This document shows, in pieces, positions 44,001-53,939 of a stretch of 64,000 bases of DNA. Source of the stretch: Viola odorata (taxonomy: Eukaryota; Streptophyta; Magnoliopsida; Malpighiales; Violaceae); the NCBI GenBank assembly GCA_963691705.1, contig OY829537.1, positions 19,096,078 through 19,160,077 of the forward strand. Reading direction: 5' to 3'. Every line of letters starts with the position of its first letter. Within the stretch, counting starts at the first letter, position 1. Made by a program: the position numbers and the translations under genes. Below the pieces are notes generated by a model. It ran no database searches, was not told the DNA's origin, and saw only the letters and a program-made list of their open reading frames with translations.

Positions 44001-47000
44001 CGTCATTCAAGTTGGTGAAGTCAATGCACATGCGCCAGTCTCCGTTGGGCTTGCGGACTAAGACGGGGTTGGCCAGCCAAGTGGGATATTGAACTTCTCG
44101 AATGAATCCCGCGACTGACAACTTCGCTATCTCCTTATCAATCACCCCCGCCTTTTCCACGGAAAATGCGCGCCGCTTCTGTTGAATTGGAGTGGCGTGT
44201 GGGTCGACATTAAGTCGATGCTCAGCCACTTCCCTGGACACGCCAAGCATGTCTGCTGGTTTCCACGCGAACTCTCCTTCGTACTTGTTCAACAGCCGAG
44301 CCAATTGTGCTCTCTCCTCAAGAGTCAACTTGTCGCTAGCCTGGAAGCTCGCCTTATCATTTCCCTAGACTGGGATGGGTACCATCGCGTCTACCGGCTG
44401 GGTTCACATTTCATCCCTTTCCTCGTAGGGATCCGCTGCCACACACACATATTGATCGTAGCTCTTTTGAATCATGAGCGAGTAACATTTGACGGCTAAC
44501 TTCTGGTCGCCCTTGATCGACACTACCCCTTCCCACGAGGGGTATTTCATCCTGAGATGTTTCTGAGATACCGCCGCCACAAAACGATTGAGGAATGGCC
44601 GCCCTAGAATGACATTATACGGTAGGATGAGATCTACGACCAAGAACATCAATTCTTCAGATCGTTTCGATGCGTCTTCTCTGAAATACACAGGCAGCGC
44701 TGTGATTCCGATTACGGGTATAGGGATCCCGTCCACTCCTATAATTGGTTTCTTGCAGGGCGCCAGTTCGCTGGCAGGGTGTTTCATGAGATTATATGCT
44801 TCCAACGAGAATAGATTTACCGCACTGCCATTATCAATGAGGGTCCTCCGTACCCCATGGCTCCCAATAACCGGCGTGACCACTAACGCATCATTATGAG
44901 GGAAAACGATGCCCTTCTCATCCTCTTCTGAAAAAGAGATTACCATCCTGTCCAGCGCATCAATCGCTCCCTTTTTTGTCAGCGGGCCTTCCCGTTTTCT
45001 CTTCTCTCCTGTCAGGCGCGTTATTGGAGTAGTCTCGTCCAAGAACGACGTGCCCCCAGCGATAATGTTTATGATGGGGACGTCCTCATCGTGAGTCATT
45101 AGCAACTCTTTTCCCCTCGTGCCAGAAGTTCCGGCGCTCCCAGGGGGAGGAGGCAATTGATGGTCGCCTAGCGCTCCGCGCAGGAGGTCGCTCCTGGCAT
45201 CTTCTCTCATTCGTGTGGCAAACTCTCCAAGGTAGCCTTCTTCGAGCAGTCGCTTTATTGCCAACTTTAACTCCCTGCATGCCTCTGTTGAATGCCCCTT
45301 AACCTTATGGAATTTACAAAAGGCATTTTCCCTTCCTCCCATGACCACCCCCGGCTTCACAGGGGCGGGATAGCGAATCGGCAGGTTCCGCTGCTGAATG
45401 ATGGCTAAGATTTCTGCTCGTGGGAGTGTAAGGGGAGGAAGGTCGGGATCGTAGGCTCGACCGTTAGGAGGATCCGCCTGTCGCTGAACATTCAGACTAC
45501 CGCCCCTTCCTCTAGAGAAGTTACCCTTCTGGCGGCTCGACGCCTTGGGAATGTAATCTTTCCGCTGGGTGTATTCATCGCCTGGACAAGTATCGCGGGC
45601 CACACTGGCTTGAGCCGCAGGAACAGGAGGGGCGTTCTGGGGTGTATCCCGCATTCTGATTCTATATTCCTCCTCTTCCATCCTCGCATAATTGTGGGCC
45701 TTCAGCCTCAATGCGTCTAAGGTCGTTGGGGGGTCTACCATCAACGTATCTCTCAACTTCCCATATCCACAATTCCGCTTCAAAGCTTCTATAGCAAAAT
45801 CGATAGTGATACCGGGGGTCAACGACATTTCCGTATCAAAACGGCCCAGATAACTATTCAAAGACTCCTCTGGTTTTCTACATATATCAAACAAGGCTGC
45901 CGCGGATTTCCGAATAGGGATAGCTGTGCTGAAGCGACTCTTAAACTTGGCCTCTAGTTGCTGGAAACTGTCGATTGATCGAGCGGAAATCCCTTCGATC
46001 CAGAGGCGAGCCACTCCTGACAAAGTCATGACGAATATCTGACACAACGCCGCGTCGCTGTGCGTCTGAAACTGAACGAAGTCTTTCACCTTGTTGAGAT
46101 GTGAAATGGGGTCTCCGGTGCCGTCGTACGACTCTGAGGGGAGCTTGACACGTCGGCCGACCCTGTGGTGCCTTATACGGTGGGTGAAAGGATGACCAGC
46201 GGTGTCGTCTAGGATCTCACGATCACTTCGGGGAGGAGACGCGTCCATGCGTCGCCTGTACCCTCGAGGCTCTGGGGTACGATGTTGCCGGGGAGTCTGA
46301 CTGCGACTCCTTGGCGAGCGGGATCGACGCCTCCTACTGCCTGATCTCTCGCTCCGCTCCCTGGACACCTCTCTATCGACTCCCTCCCTTCTGCCGTCCC
46401 AACGCTCTCCGTATTCCTCTAGCGGCCGCTCTACTTGTGAGATAGGAATCCGCGGTACCCGCGGTATATAATGCTCCTCGTATCCGCCTGCCAGTTGAGC
46501 GAAACCGAATGGCATACTTATCGCAGGTGAGGTCAGAGGGACGCTCATCTGGCGCCGAGGCGATACTGGTCGATCAGCGACGATAGATGGAGTAAAAATA
46601 ACTCGAGGAGGCACGCCTGATGTCGCGGCACTTGAAGAAGGACCCGCGGCCATCCCAATCAAATAATCTAAGTGGGCACGAAGAGCTAGCATGGAACTTA
46701 CCGAGGGAGTGGCGAGGTTGTCCCTCTCAGAACTTACAAACGGAGGAACAGAGCGACTGGATCCACCCACGTAAAAAGGTGGAGCGCCCGTTGAGGCGGT
46801 AAGGGAACCCATTTGCATAAAGGGAGTACTCGCTTGAGAAAGCGGGGTACCCGGTTGGGGACATGAGGTGTCAGCTGTCAGTCCGAAAAGAAAGTTTGTC
46901 TGCACAGAGGAGGTTTCAGGTGATGTGACATACATACTGGACGAAGACGTGGCAAAAAGTGTCCTTCGCGCGTGACCGCCACGAGTATGAGGGGGCGTGG

Positions 47001-47019
47001 ATTCTGAATCCAAAGCCAT
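41095..47019 (-). pseudogene. T2 gag-pol polyprotein, six nonsense codons, no frameshift
   Basis: One frame of 1975 codons from ATG at 47019 (MALDSESTPP) to TGA at 41095-41097. Stops at 44404, 44365, 43702, 42328, 41404 and 41245 (low coordinate of each). Comparison with T1 shows four of them replace Arg by TGA and one replaces Trp by TGA. Domains as in T1: gag with RS-rich stretch, CKFHKVKGHSTEAC, LIDNGSAVNLFS protease, RT with YVDD, two RNase H domains (the second with VDGA, GDSKLI, HIPRESNTEADSLA), integrase with DILGPF, SDNGAQF and NGQAEV. Tat lineage, no chromodomain. Confidence 0.93.
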
Positions 47020-47142
47020 GATCCTTCGACTCTCAAAGAGAAAAACAGAGCTTGGCTACTAAGGAAACTCACTTAATCAACCAAAGCTTTTGATAATAAT
47101 CGGAGCCTTTAGATCTCAAGGAACTCACTTGAAGATCTAAAT

Positions 47143-47161
47143 GCTCTCAATGAAAGCACCA
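47143..47161 (-). other. T2 primer binding site
   Basis: On minus tggtgctttcattgagagc, 2 bp from the LTR. The leader up to gag has a short internal duplication (aaggaaactcactt at about 47060, aaggaactcactt at about 47118) with a ttgataataat phrase in between that resembles an LTR start. Confidence 0.75.
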
Positions 47162-47163
47162 TT

Positions 47164-47708
47164 TGATAAGAGTCTTCCGGATTCCGGACAGGTTCTGCTT
47201 GATCTGCGCGGTCGGGAACACTGTGCTGGGGGCCTTCGTCACCTGCAATACGCCGGAGGGGGTCTCCGGCATAAACACTCCGATGCCAAAGTCAGAATGG
47301 GTAGTGAAAGTGACAGGGGTTCAGTACGCTGTCTTAGGCTTAGCTTTTCTTTTTAAGGGTGAGGGTATTTATAGACAAAGGGAAGAGTGTACCGACAGGG
47401 GTTGGAGTAGTCCCTGGCAGGCGTCGCTGGAGTGACATATGTCGCTGGAGCGCCATAGAGTGTCGTCATGGGGATGACGTCAGGAGGATGACGTCAGGCA
47501 AGGTGACGTCATGGGTGACCTGGGATGGGATGTCGCCGTGCGGATGTCGCATGAGAGCCCCCCCGCTGATGTCAACCATCCCAGGGTCAGCCTCCCGGCC
47601 AGTTGGCGGTGCATGCAGGACTTCGTCTCCCACGACAGGTACAGTATGCTGTCCGGGTCACCCGGCGGGGTGGCAGAGATGCCACTCCTGTAGTATTGAT
47701 AGTTATCA
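47164..47708 (-). repeat. T2 5' LTR
   Basis: 545 bp, the partner of 15152-15696. Inverted repeat at 47251-47271, TATAAATA on minus at 47366-47373, TGACGTCA at 47475, 47489 and 47504. Followed by TSD cccac. Confidence 0.95.
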
Positions 47709-47795
47709 CCCACCTACCACTGTTCGATGATGTGGCAATCCGACGTGGCGATAGGGAGCTGACGTGGTTGATGACAAGCCTGATTTTTTTAACAG
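47709..47795. mobile_element. Right arm of the DNA element interrupted by T2
   Basis: Contains gatgatgtggcaatccgacg and tagggagctgacgt, an inverted match to 14115-14180, ending in a T-run and aacag that mirror ttgttaaaaaaa at 14077. Together with 14077-15151 it makes an element of roughly 1.15 kb. Confidence 0.5.
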
Positions 47796-48311
47796 TAGGG
47801 AGGTGATTAAACAATAGTAAATCCGACTATGGGGTAATTAAACAAATAAATAGTTCAGGGTTGCGACTAATTAAAACATTAAAGTTCAGAGTTGTTTTAT
47901 ATCTTTATCCCTTTTTTATTTTTTACTTTGATAATCAATAAAAATATTTTAAAAATTCTTGAAAAGGGAATAAACTATTGCTCTAAATACAATTTTTTTT
48001 AATAGATAGAGAGGGCACTCGCACCTAAGTCCTTTATCATGAGCAAAGAATTAGTAAGCGATATAACTATTTGAAATATAAATTTTAGGTGATAAAAGAC
48101 AAACAAAAAAAATTGCTATGGAATGTAACATTGTGGGGTGAGAACAAAATATTTACAATAATTAAAATACATTGAATATACAAACAAAAATCCGCATAAC
48201 TTTTTTATTCTTTTTTTATAGGTACCAAAATGGACCAAATAGAACCCCATTAGTCCAATTGAAACTACCACAAGAAAAAACAAGATTTTCTTGAAGCTTT
48301 ACTAGCTAATT
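47796..48311. other. Unassigned AT-rich sequence
   Basis: No gene. 47840-47925 (aatagttcagggttgcgact, gttcagagttgttttatatc) is written in the style of MULE ends but has no partner that I can see. The rest is AT-rich spacer and probably the 3' flank of the exon-like fragment to its right. Confidence 0.4.
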
Positions 48312-48457
48312 CTATTTGGTGACTCCAAGAACTCCCTTGAGCTTCTTGATTTGAGCCAGGTCAAGGAAAGTTGTAGCCTTAATCAAGGCAGAAGACAAGT
48401 CACTGCCAAACAAAGCAAAATCAAGGATCTGGATTCCAAGTTCAGGCTATTGAAACT
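48312..48457 (-). pseudogene. C-terminal exon-like fragment of an unknown gene, cut by T3
   Basis: On minus, after a possible acceptor (tttcaatag), 44 codons run to TAG at 48312-48314: start [20 protein letters not shown], end [15 protein letters not shown]. Balanced composition, unlike retroelement proteins here. I do not recognise the family. T3 begins at the next base, so T3 inserted in, or just before, this exon. Confidence 0.45.
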
Positions 48458-48963
48458 TGATAAGATTCGGGGTTCTGGAGAAGGGTAGGTGAGGAAGATG
48501 GTTGTTCGGAGTCACTTTGCTTGTCGTCCGGTGTACCTGCAAAGCGCCGGAGGGGGTCTCCGGCGTAGACACTCCAATGTTTAAGTCAGTAAGGCTATTC
48601 CAAATGGCAGGGGTTTGACTAGAGATCGTAGGCTTACCTTTTGTCTTGAATGATGGGGTATTTATAGGCAAAATATGGGTGTTATCTCTAGGGGGTGGGA
48701 GTTATCTAGGGACGATAACGCCCAAGTACCTCAAGTGACGTCATGTCTTGCCTGGGATGGGATAACGCTGTTTGTGTGGCTAGATAACAAGTAAGACCCC
48801 CCCACCGCTCGCGCGCGCGGGCTGATGTCGACCATCCCAGGGTTCCTCGTGGTGTGGAGGATGATAACCTTGATGGTGCACGCCCGGTAGGAGCTACAGT
48901 GTTCTGACCTTAGTGCTAGGTCTACGGATGAAAATGCCCCGGAAGTTACATCTATAGTTATCA
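48458..48963 (-). repeat. T3 3' LTR
   Basis: 506 bp, TGATAA...TTATCA. Inverted repeat 48545-48565, TATAAATA on minus 48659-48666, TGACGTCA 48736-48743. Several GTTATC/GATAAC words, which are enriched throughout T3. Confidence 0.9.
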
Positions 48964-49105
48964 TAAGCCCAACCGAAAACGAGCCCGAGTGTTCACTAAG
49001 TGCTATCGCTCCATTTTCGGCCTTGTTTGTTCCATGCTCTACGAAGTAACGGGATAATGCGATTACCGAGAGACACGTCTTTTCAAACAGTCATTCCTTT
49101 GAGCC

Positions 49106-49112
49106 TATAAAT
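49106..49112 (+). promoter_or_regulatory. TATA box of T3 gene aA
   Basis: TATAAAT, 67 bp before the ATG, as in T1. Confidence 0.65.
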
Positions 49113-49172
49113 TGGATTTTTTGTCGCACTAATTCTTTTCATCTTTTCCACATTTCTTCTAACATTTTCACC

Positions 49173-49553
49173 ATGGACGAACTGACCAAAAATTTCTTGA
49201 TCTCCAAGGCCCATACTCTGAAGAACCTTACTGAAGCCGAAGTTGGCTTTCTGGAGACCATGCTGATCAAGACCTCTGAGGACATTCTGGAACTTCAGGG
49301 GATGATGACCCCTCTTCTGTCCAGGTAAGGTGCGGCTTCCTTGGAGGATTTCAGTCCTCTAGAGAGTGTATCGAAGTTGGCTGCTGTTGTCTCCCGCATC
49401 CAGGTGGCCATCACCATGTTGCAGCAAAGGAAGGATCTGCTGGGGTGCTGCTTGAAGAGCATGAGGGTTTCCTCCTCTGAACTGACTTCAGTGGTGGATG
49501 CTCTGAGGGAGATTCCTTCCGTGCCAGACGATGACGCCGGGTCCAATGCCTGA
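49173..49553 (+). pseudogene. T3 antisense gene aA (one stop)
   Basis: 127 codons in one frame, MDELTKNFLISK to DDAGSNA, with TAA at 49327-49329 where T1 and T2 have Gln. The best copy of aA: blocks TSEDILELQGMMTP, LEDFSPLESVSKLA, VAITMLQQRKDLLGCCLKSM, SSELTSVVDALREIP. Predicted soluble and helical; function unknown. AATAAA at 49640-49645, followed by a second agcccaaccgaa motif at 49722. The 528 bp to aB carry no other gene. Confidence 0.65.
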
Positions 49554-50007
49554 CCGCTTGCAGTCGTCCTTATGTTCCTTTGTCTTTTCTTTTGTATTTT
49601 GTATGTATGCGGATGTACGTTCAGGCCGTTTAGGCCGTAAATAAAATATCTTCCCGTTATCTTTCTTGTGACATTCTGCTCTCTGTGGTGTGTAAACATC
49701 GTGTTAGTTGAGACTAACCTTAGCCCAACCGAACACGGGACTGTCGTTAATCGGATTCCATAAGATTTGCTTTCTTTATTCGCCAAATGGTGATTAAAGG
49801 TTGCTGATAACCGTTTCTTGCATTAATTTCGCGCCGTCTTTTCAGTGCCAACTGATTGGGTGGTTTTTTCAGCATCTCTTGATCAGTGCGAATGTCCACC
49901 AGGCGTGATCACAGGATCCAATTTTGTAATTATGATCATTCTTCTCAAGGCATATTAATTGTCCTCAGAGGGCGTGCGAAAAGGTAGGAATGCCCTTTCG
50001 CCATGGC

Positions 50008-50014
50008 TATTTAA
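50008..50014 (+). promoter_or_regulatory. TATA-like box of T3 gene aB
   Basis: TATTTAA 74 bp before the ATG; weaker than the TATATAA of T1 and T2 but at the same spot. Confidence 0.5.
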
Positions 50015-50081
50015 TGAGATTTTCTTTTCTTTTCCCTATTCATCTTCATTTCATTTCTCTGTTGAGATTGCTTGTGATTTC

Positions 50082-50540
50082 ATGGTCGACTCATATTCCA
50101 TGGATGCGAACGAGCGTGACTCTCCACCAACTCCTCCAACCTCTCCCGATTCTGACTATCCATCTCCGTCGTGCCGGAAAAGACGACTTTCTCGACGTAA
50201 GGGTCGCAAGAGATCGAAAAAGGGAACTTATAGGTCCCTCGATGTTTGCTCTAATTCTTATATTCCTCCAGTAAGGAGGGTTGATGAACTGTTTCCTCAC
50301 ATTAGTCATTTAATGGAAAGAATCTCAGTTAACGACGTTGGTTCTGAAAATGCGACTTCCGCCGCCAAGGGGGAGTAGTGCACGACTCCTTCGAAGATGA
50401 AAAAACCTCCAGAGGACCCTCAGCCAGGGCTTGGCAAAGAGAAAAAGGTTGATGATCCTTTCCCTTTAATTGACGCAGAACTGCCGTCTTCGGATGGACA
50501 TGATTTCTACTAGCCTTCTTACTGGCTCGACGAGGACTGA
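50082..50540 (+). pseudogene. T3 antisense gene aB (two stops)
   Basis: One frame from MVDSYSMDANERD to TGA at 50538-50540 with TAG at 50376-50378 and 50512-50514. PTPPTSPDSD at residues 17-26, basic patch SRRKGRKRSKKG, acidic end SYWLDED. The conserved end after the two stops shows that they are recent relative to the family. The 507 bp to aC hold 3' signals and TTTAAAA (50848-50854). Confidence 0.6.
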
Positions 50541-51047
50541 CTTTGCCCGTTATGCATATTGTAGATGCCGTATGGCTTTTTCATGAATGAAGTAGCGTTC
50601 CCCATTTTCTTTCCTTTGCTGTTGTGTTCTTGCGTTAACTCTGTAATCATTAGGTAGTTGACACCAAGCGGTTGGTTACTATTCCGCGCAACCGTCTTTT
50701 TAACCTCTTGTTGTTAACTGCGTTCTTCTTCTAGAGATATAAATGCTTGGCTTTAAATGTTCTTCTGTTACCTTTCCACTTGTCATTTTTGGTTTTACGC
50801 GTGTTTCGTTCTGATTGGCCAATTAGTTGCCTTTGCCAGGTTTGGCCTTTAAAACGAAACAACTTCTTTGTTCTCAAACTTTTACTCATATCTCGAATTT
50901 TTCCTACTATTCTCTGTTCTTCTTCTTTTCTTGAAGAAAACTGTCCCAACTGCTCATCGACTCGGGCGATCCGTCTGTTCTACTATTCTTCTTTCTAAGA
51001 TACCCTGTTTCAACTTCATCTGGCTTTCCTTTTTCTACCTCTTCATT

Positions 51048-53367
51048 ATGCATCGCACGAGATCTCAGACTGGCCCCCGAGAGCCTATAGATCCTGAGAT
51101 AGAGAATACTGCAAGTGTTTTTACCTGTGAGACCGTTCTGCGGCTCGAGCTAGAGAGTTATGATATCTCTTTCCCCAGCGGTTATACCGTTATGCTTCCA
51201 GAGAAGCATATGAGACTTCACGACGTTCTGTGGGGAACTCGTAGGATGTTGTATTTTAAGATGTTTCTTTATGGATTTCGTCTTTCTGTTCATGCTTCGA
51301 TAGAAGATATACTGTGTCAATGTAAGATTAACCCGGCGCAGATAACGCCATCATCATGGTGTGGTATCTATGCTTTCATCCGCGTCTGCAAAATGAAGAA
51401 CATTCTTGCCCCTTCTATCGATTGGTTTCGTAAATTCTTCAGCCTTACTTGTCACAATGGCCTAGTGAGCATTATTCCAAGATGGAATGACGCATATGCC
51501 CAGTCTTTCTGGCAAAATTTTTGAGAGTTTGAAGAAACCGCTAACGACTGGAAGGGTGGTTTCTTCATTATTGAGTTGCCTTCCCACTTGTGGCGTAGGG
51601 GTTTTAATCAGGGCATCACCGATGCTGACTGGGTGAAACCGGTCGTCTTGTCTAGAAAGGAGTTGGCTCAAGTTGACGCCTTGTTAGAGATGGAGACGCC
51701 CTTTCAGATTCGAAACTTTGCCTTGTACAGGCCTTTATCTGAGTGTGTCATAGGTGAGTCTTTAAATTCTAGCGTTATCATTCTTCCTTTTCATTTACTA
51801 ATGTGACTTTTTGCATAAGGCGTTATCGATCAACCGTCCGAAGGGGATGACACTTATTTGAGAGTCGCGCCTCCTCCAACAATGTCTCCTTCTACGCTTT
51901 CCAGAGCTCCACTTGACTGTAGCATCCCGTTAAAGATTCTGGGATGGCCCTTCAAAGAGGGCGCATTTCTACTCGCGCTTCTCGCTTTGTGGAGAATTGG
52001 TTGCCCGTTCGGGAGATATGGTCTAGCTTAGGTCCGCCAACAGTCAAGGCAAAGGTTTTCTCGTACGCAGGTGCAGATGAGGGTGAAGATATGGACACAG
52101 AGTCTTGCCTTCATCATGTTTCTAAGGCTCAGCGAAAGAGACTCAGGGAAGAGAAGGAAAGTCAGGTGACTGAGACTGCCATGCGTCCTCCTTTGCCACC
52201 ACTGACGGGTCGTGTTTTGTCTGATATTGCCACTTTGTCTGGTATCGCCAAAGATTTTCCTTTGATAAGTGTTGGCATTCCACCGTTAACGCCCTCTTCT
52301 TCTGCTGCCAACGTTCTTTCACCGTCCACTGAGGTTCCCCCAATAGCGAGACCATCCCCCGTTATCGAGGTTTCCGTGGTATCAATGGAAACGCCATTGA
52401 CGACAAGCTCTTCCCTTGCCGCTGAGGCCTCGCATTCTCCCATCTCCTCTTGCATTCCTGACGTGGTAGTGCCAGCTTCAAGCTCGAGCATACTTCCTGA
52501 TCCACCGGTGAGGATTCCTCAACTGTTGTCTTTACTTCTGTTTCTTGTGTTGGCAATTCTGCCGGCGGCCCCACTCCTTCTGTCATCGCCAATCTTTCTT
52601 CTCAGGGGCCTCAAGGGGCTCCTTCTTATCGGTTGAATTTGTCAAACTTTGGAATTGACGGGCTTCGTGCCCTAGGGGTATCGGACCCGTTATCGCGAGA
52701 TCAACCAACGGCGATTTTAGTGGGTGATCTGTTCGGTTCGCCTGAAGATGAAGAGAAGTTGCTACAGCTTCCCCCCGATATTTAGCGCGCGCGCATTCTG
52801 AATGATTCTTTGGCCAGCTTCCACAAGATGCATTATTTTCTCAAGGCCCACGGTAGCAAACTTCAAGGTTCATCTAGCTCGATGGAGCAGCTCGACCATG
52901 CCTTGGCCAAAGTGAAGAATTTAACGCGACTTCAGAATCGTACTCGGGCGGAGCTAGATGATTGTCGCGCTGAACTCGCCAGGGAAAGATCCAAGGGGAA
53001 AGCCAAAGTTGAAGCCTTAGAGGAAGAGTTGGTGGTTGTTGACAAGAAAATCTCTCTTCTTCGTGAAGAGATACTGGCCTGTAACGCGGATTTAGCCAAG
53101 GTTCTATCGAAGATAAACTGGTGGAAGAAAAAAGCTATGTGGGACTTTACCGCCGGATTCGCGGACTATTATCACAGCAGGACTTTCGATCCTGCTAAGA
53201 TAGTCGATTATGCCTCTGCGAAAATGAGCGAGATTGACGAGAGCAAGGAAGGTTTTCTTTCCTCAGAGGAGAAAGAAGCAAGCGACGGCGGCGATACCGA
53301 GGGGCTTCCGTTATCGGATGATCCGAATGCCGCGGAGGACGCAGGGGGTTCCACCCGTCCCCGTTAA
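51048..53367 (+). pseudogene. T3 antisense gene aC (stop and frameshifts)
   Basis: Exon 1 51048-51753 is 706 bp, the same length as in T1; intron 51754-51819 (66 bp, has an in-frame TGA if read through); exon 2 51820-53367. TGA at 51522-51524 stands at the same codon as in T2. Frameshifts near 51930 and 52600 and TAG at about 52783. Domain phrases: SVFTCETVLRLELESYDISF, MLYFKMFLYGFRLSVHAS, NPAQITPSSWCGIYAFIR, then RASRFVENWLP, linker, and coiled coil from about 52890 with ARERSKGKAKVEALEEEL. The tail GFLSSEE is as in T2, followed by an acidic extension. Confidence 0.72.
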
Positions 53368-53770
53368 TTGTTGTTTCTAAACATTGATGTCATTCGCTTT
53401 TTGATAATAACGCCCAAACTTCTTTTAAATAATAATAATTAATCTCTATTGCGTTATCTTCTTCTTTTGTGTTATCATCGCGTTATCTTGATCATCACGT
53501 TATTGCGCCTGTCTTGGTTTGAAAATCATTTCCACTTTTTCAGAGCATTTAATGCTTGAGAATCCCTCATTAATGCGAGAGGAAAAGTAATGATAGCCAG
53601 ACCACACGTGTCACTTCGCAGAAGCGCTAGGGGTTGGTGTCCCCTAGGGAATGGTAAAATCGAAGCATCTTCTCGCTTCTCTAAACATGTACCCATTGCT
53701 CGTGTCTTTTCTTCCTGGCGCGTCCCCCGCAACGACCATTACAATAGTCATTTTGACTAACCCCTAGGGT

Positions 53771-53777
53771 TATAAAA
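53771..53777 (+). promoter_or_regulatory. TATA box of T3 gene aD
   Basis: TATAAAA after cctagggt, 169 bp before the ATG. The 572 bp between aC and aD have no gene; 53400-53515 is rich in GTTATC. Confidence 0.6.
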
Positions 53778-53939
53778 CCTACCACATGCTTCTTTTCCTC
53801 CTTTTGTTATTTTATTTTCTCCCTAACATCTCAAGCCGACTTGCGTTTCTTTTTTCCACCGTCTGGGCACTCTAAGTTTCTCTCTTATAAAGGTACTTTT
53901 GTTCTCCTCTATCATTTTGTTCGTCTTTTTACTTTTGCC

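Larger units (their letters stand above)
15152..47708 (-). mobile_element. T2: giant Tat-lineage Ty3/gypsy retrotransposon (interrupted by T1)
   Basis: LTRs at 15152-15696 and 47164-47708 (545 bp each) with target duplication cccac at 15147-15151 and 47709-47713. Sense strand is minus: PBS at 47143-47161, gag-pol 47019 to 41095, then tandem repeats and the antisense genes aD, aC, aB, aA. Without T1 the element is about 17.1 kb. By eye the two LTRs differ at about 15 positions, mostly transitions. T1 sits in gene aC. Confidence 0.95.
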
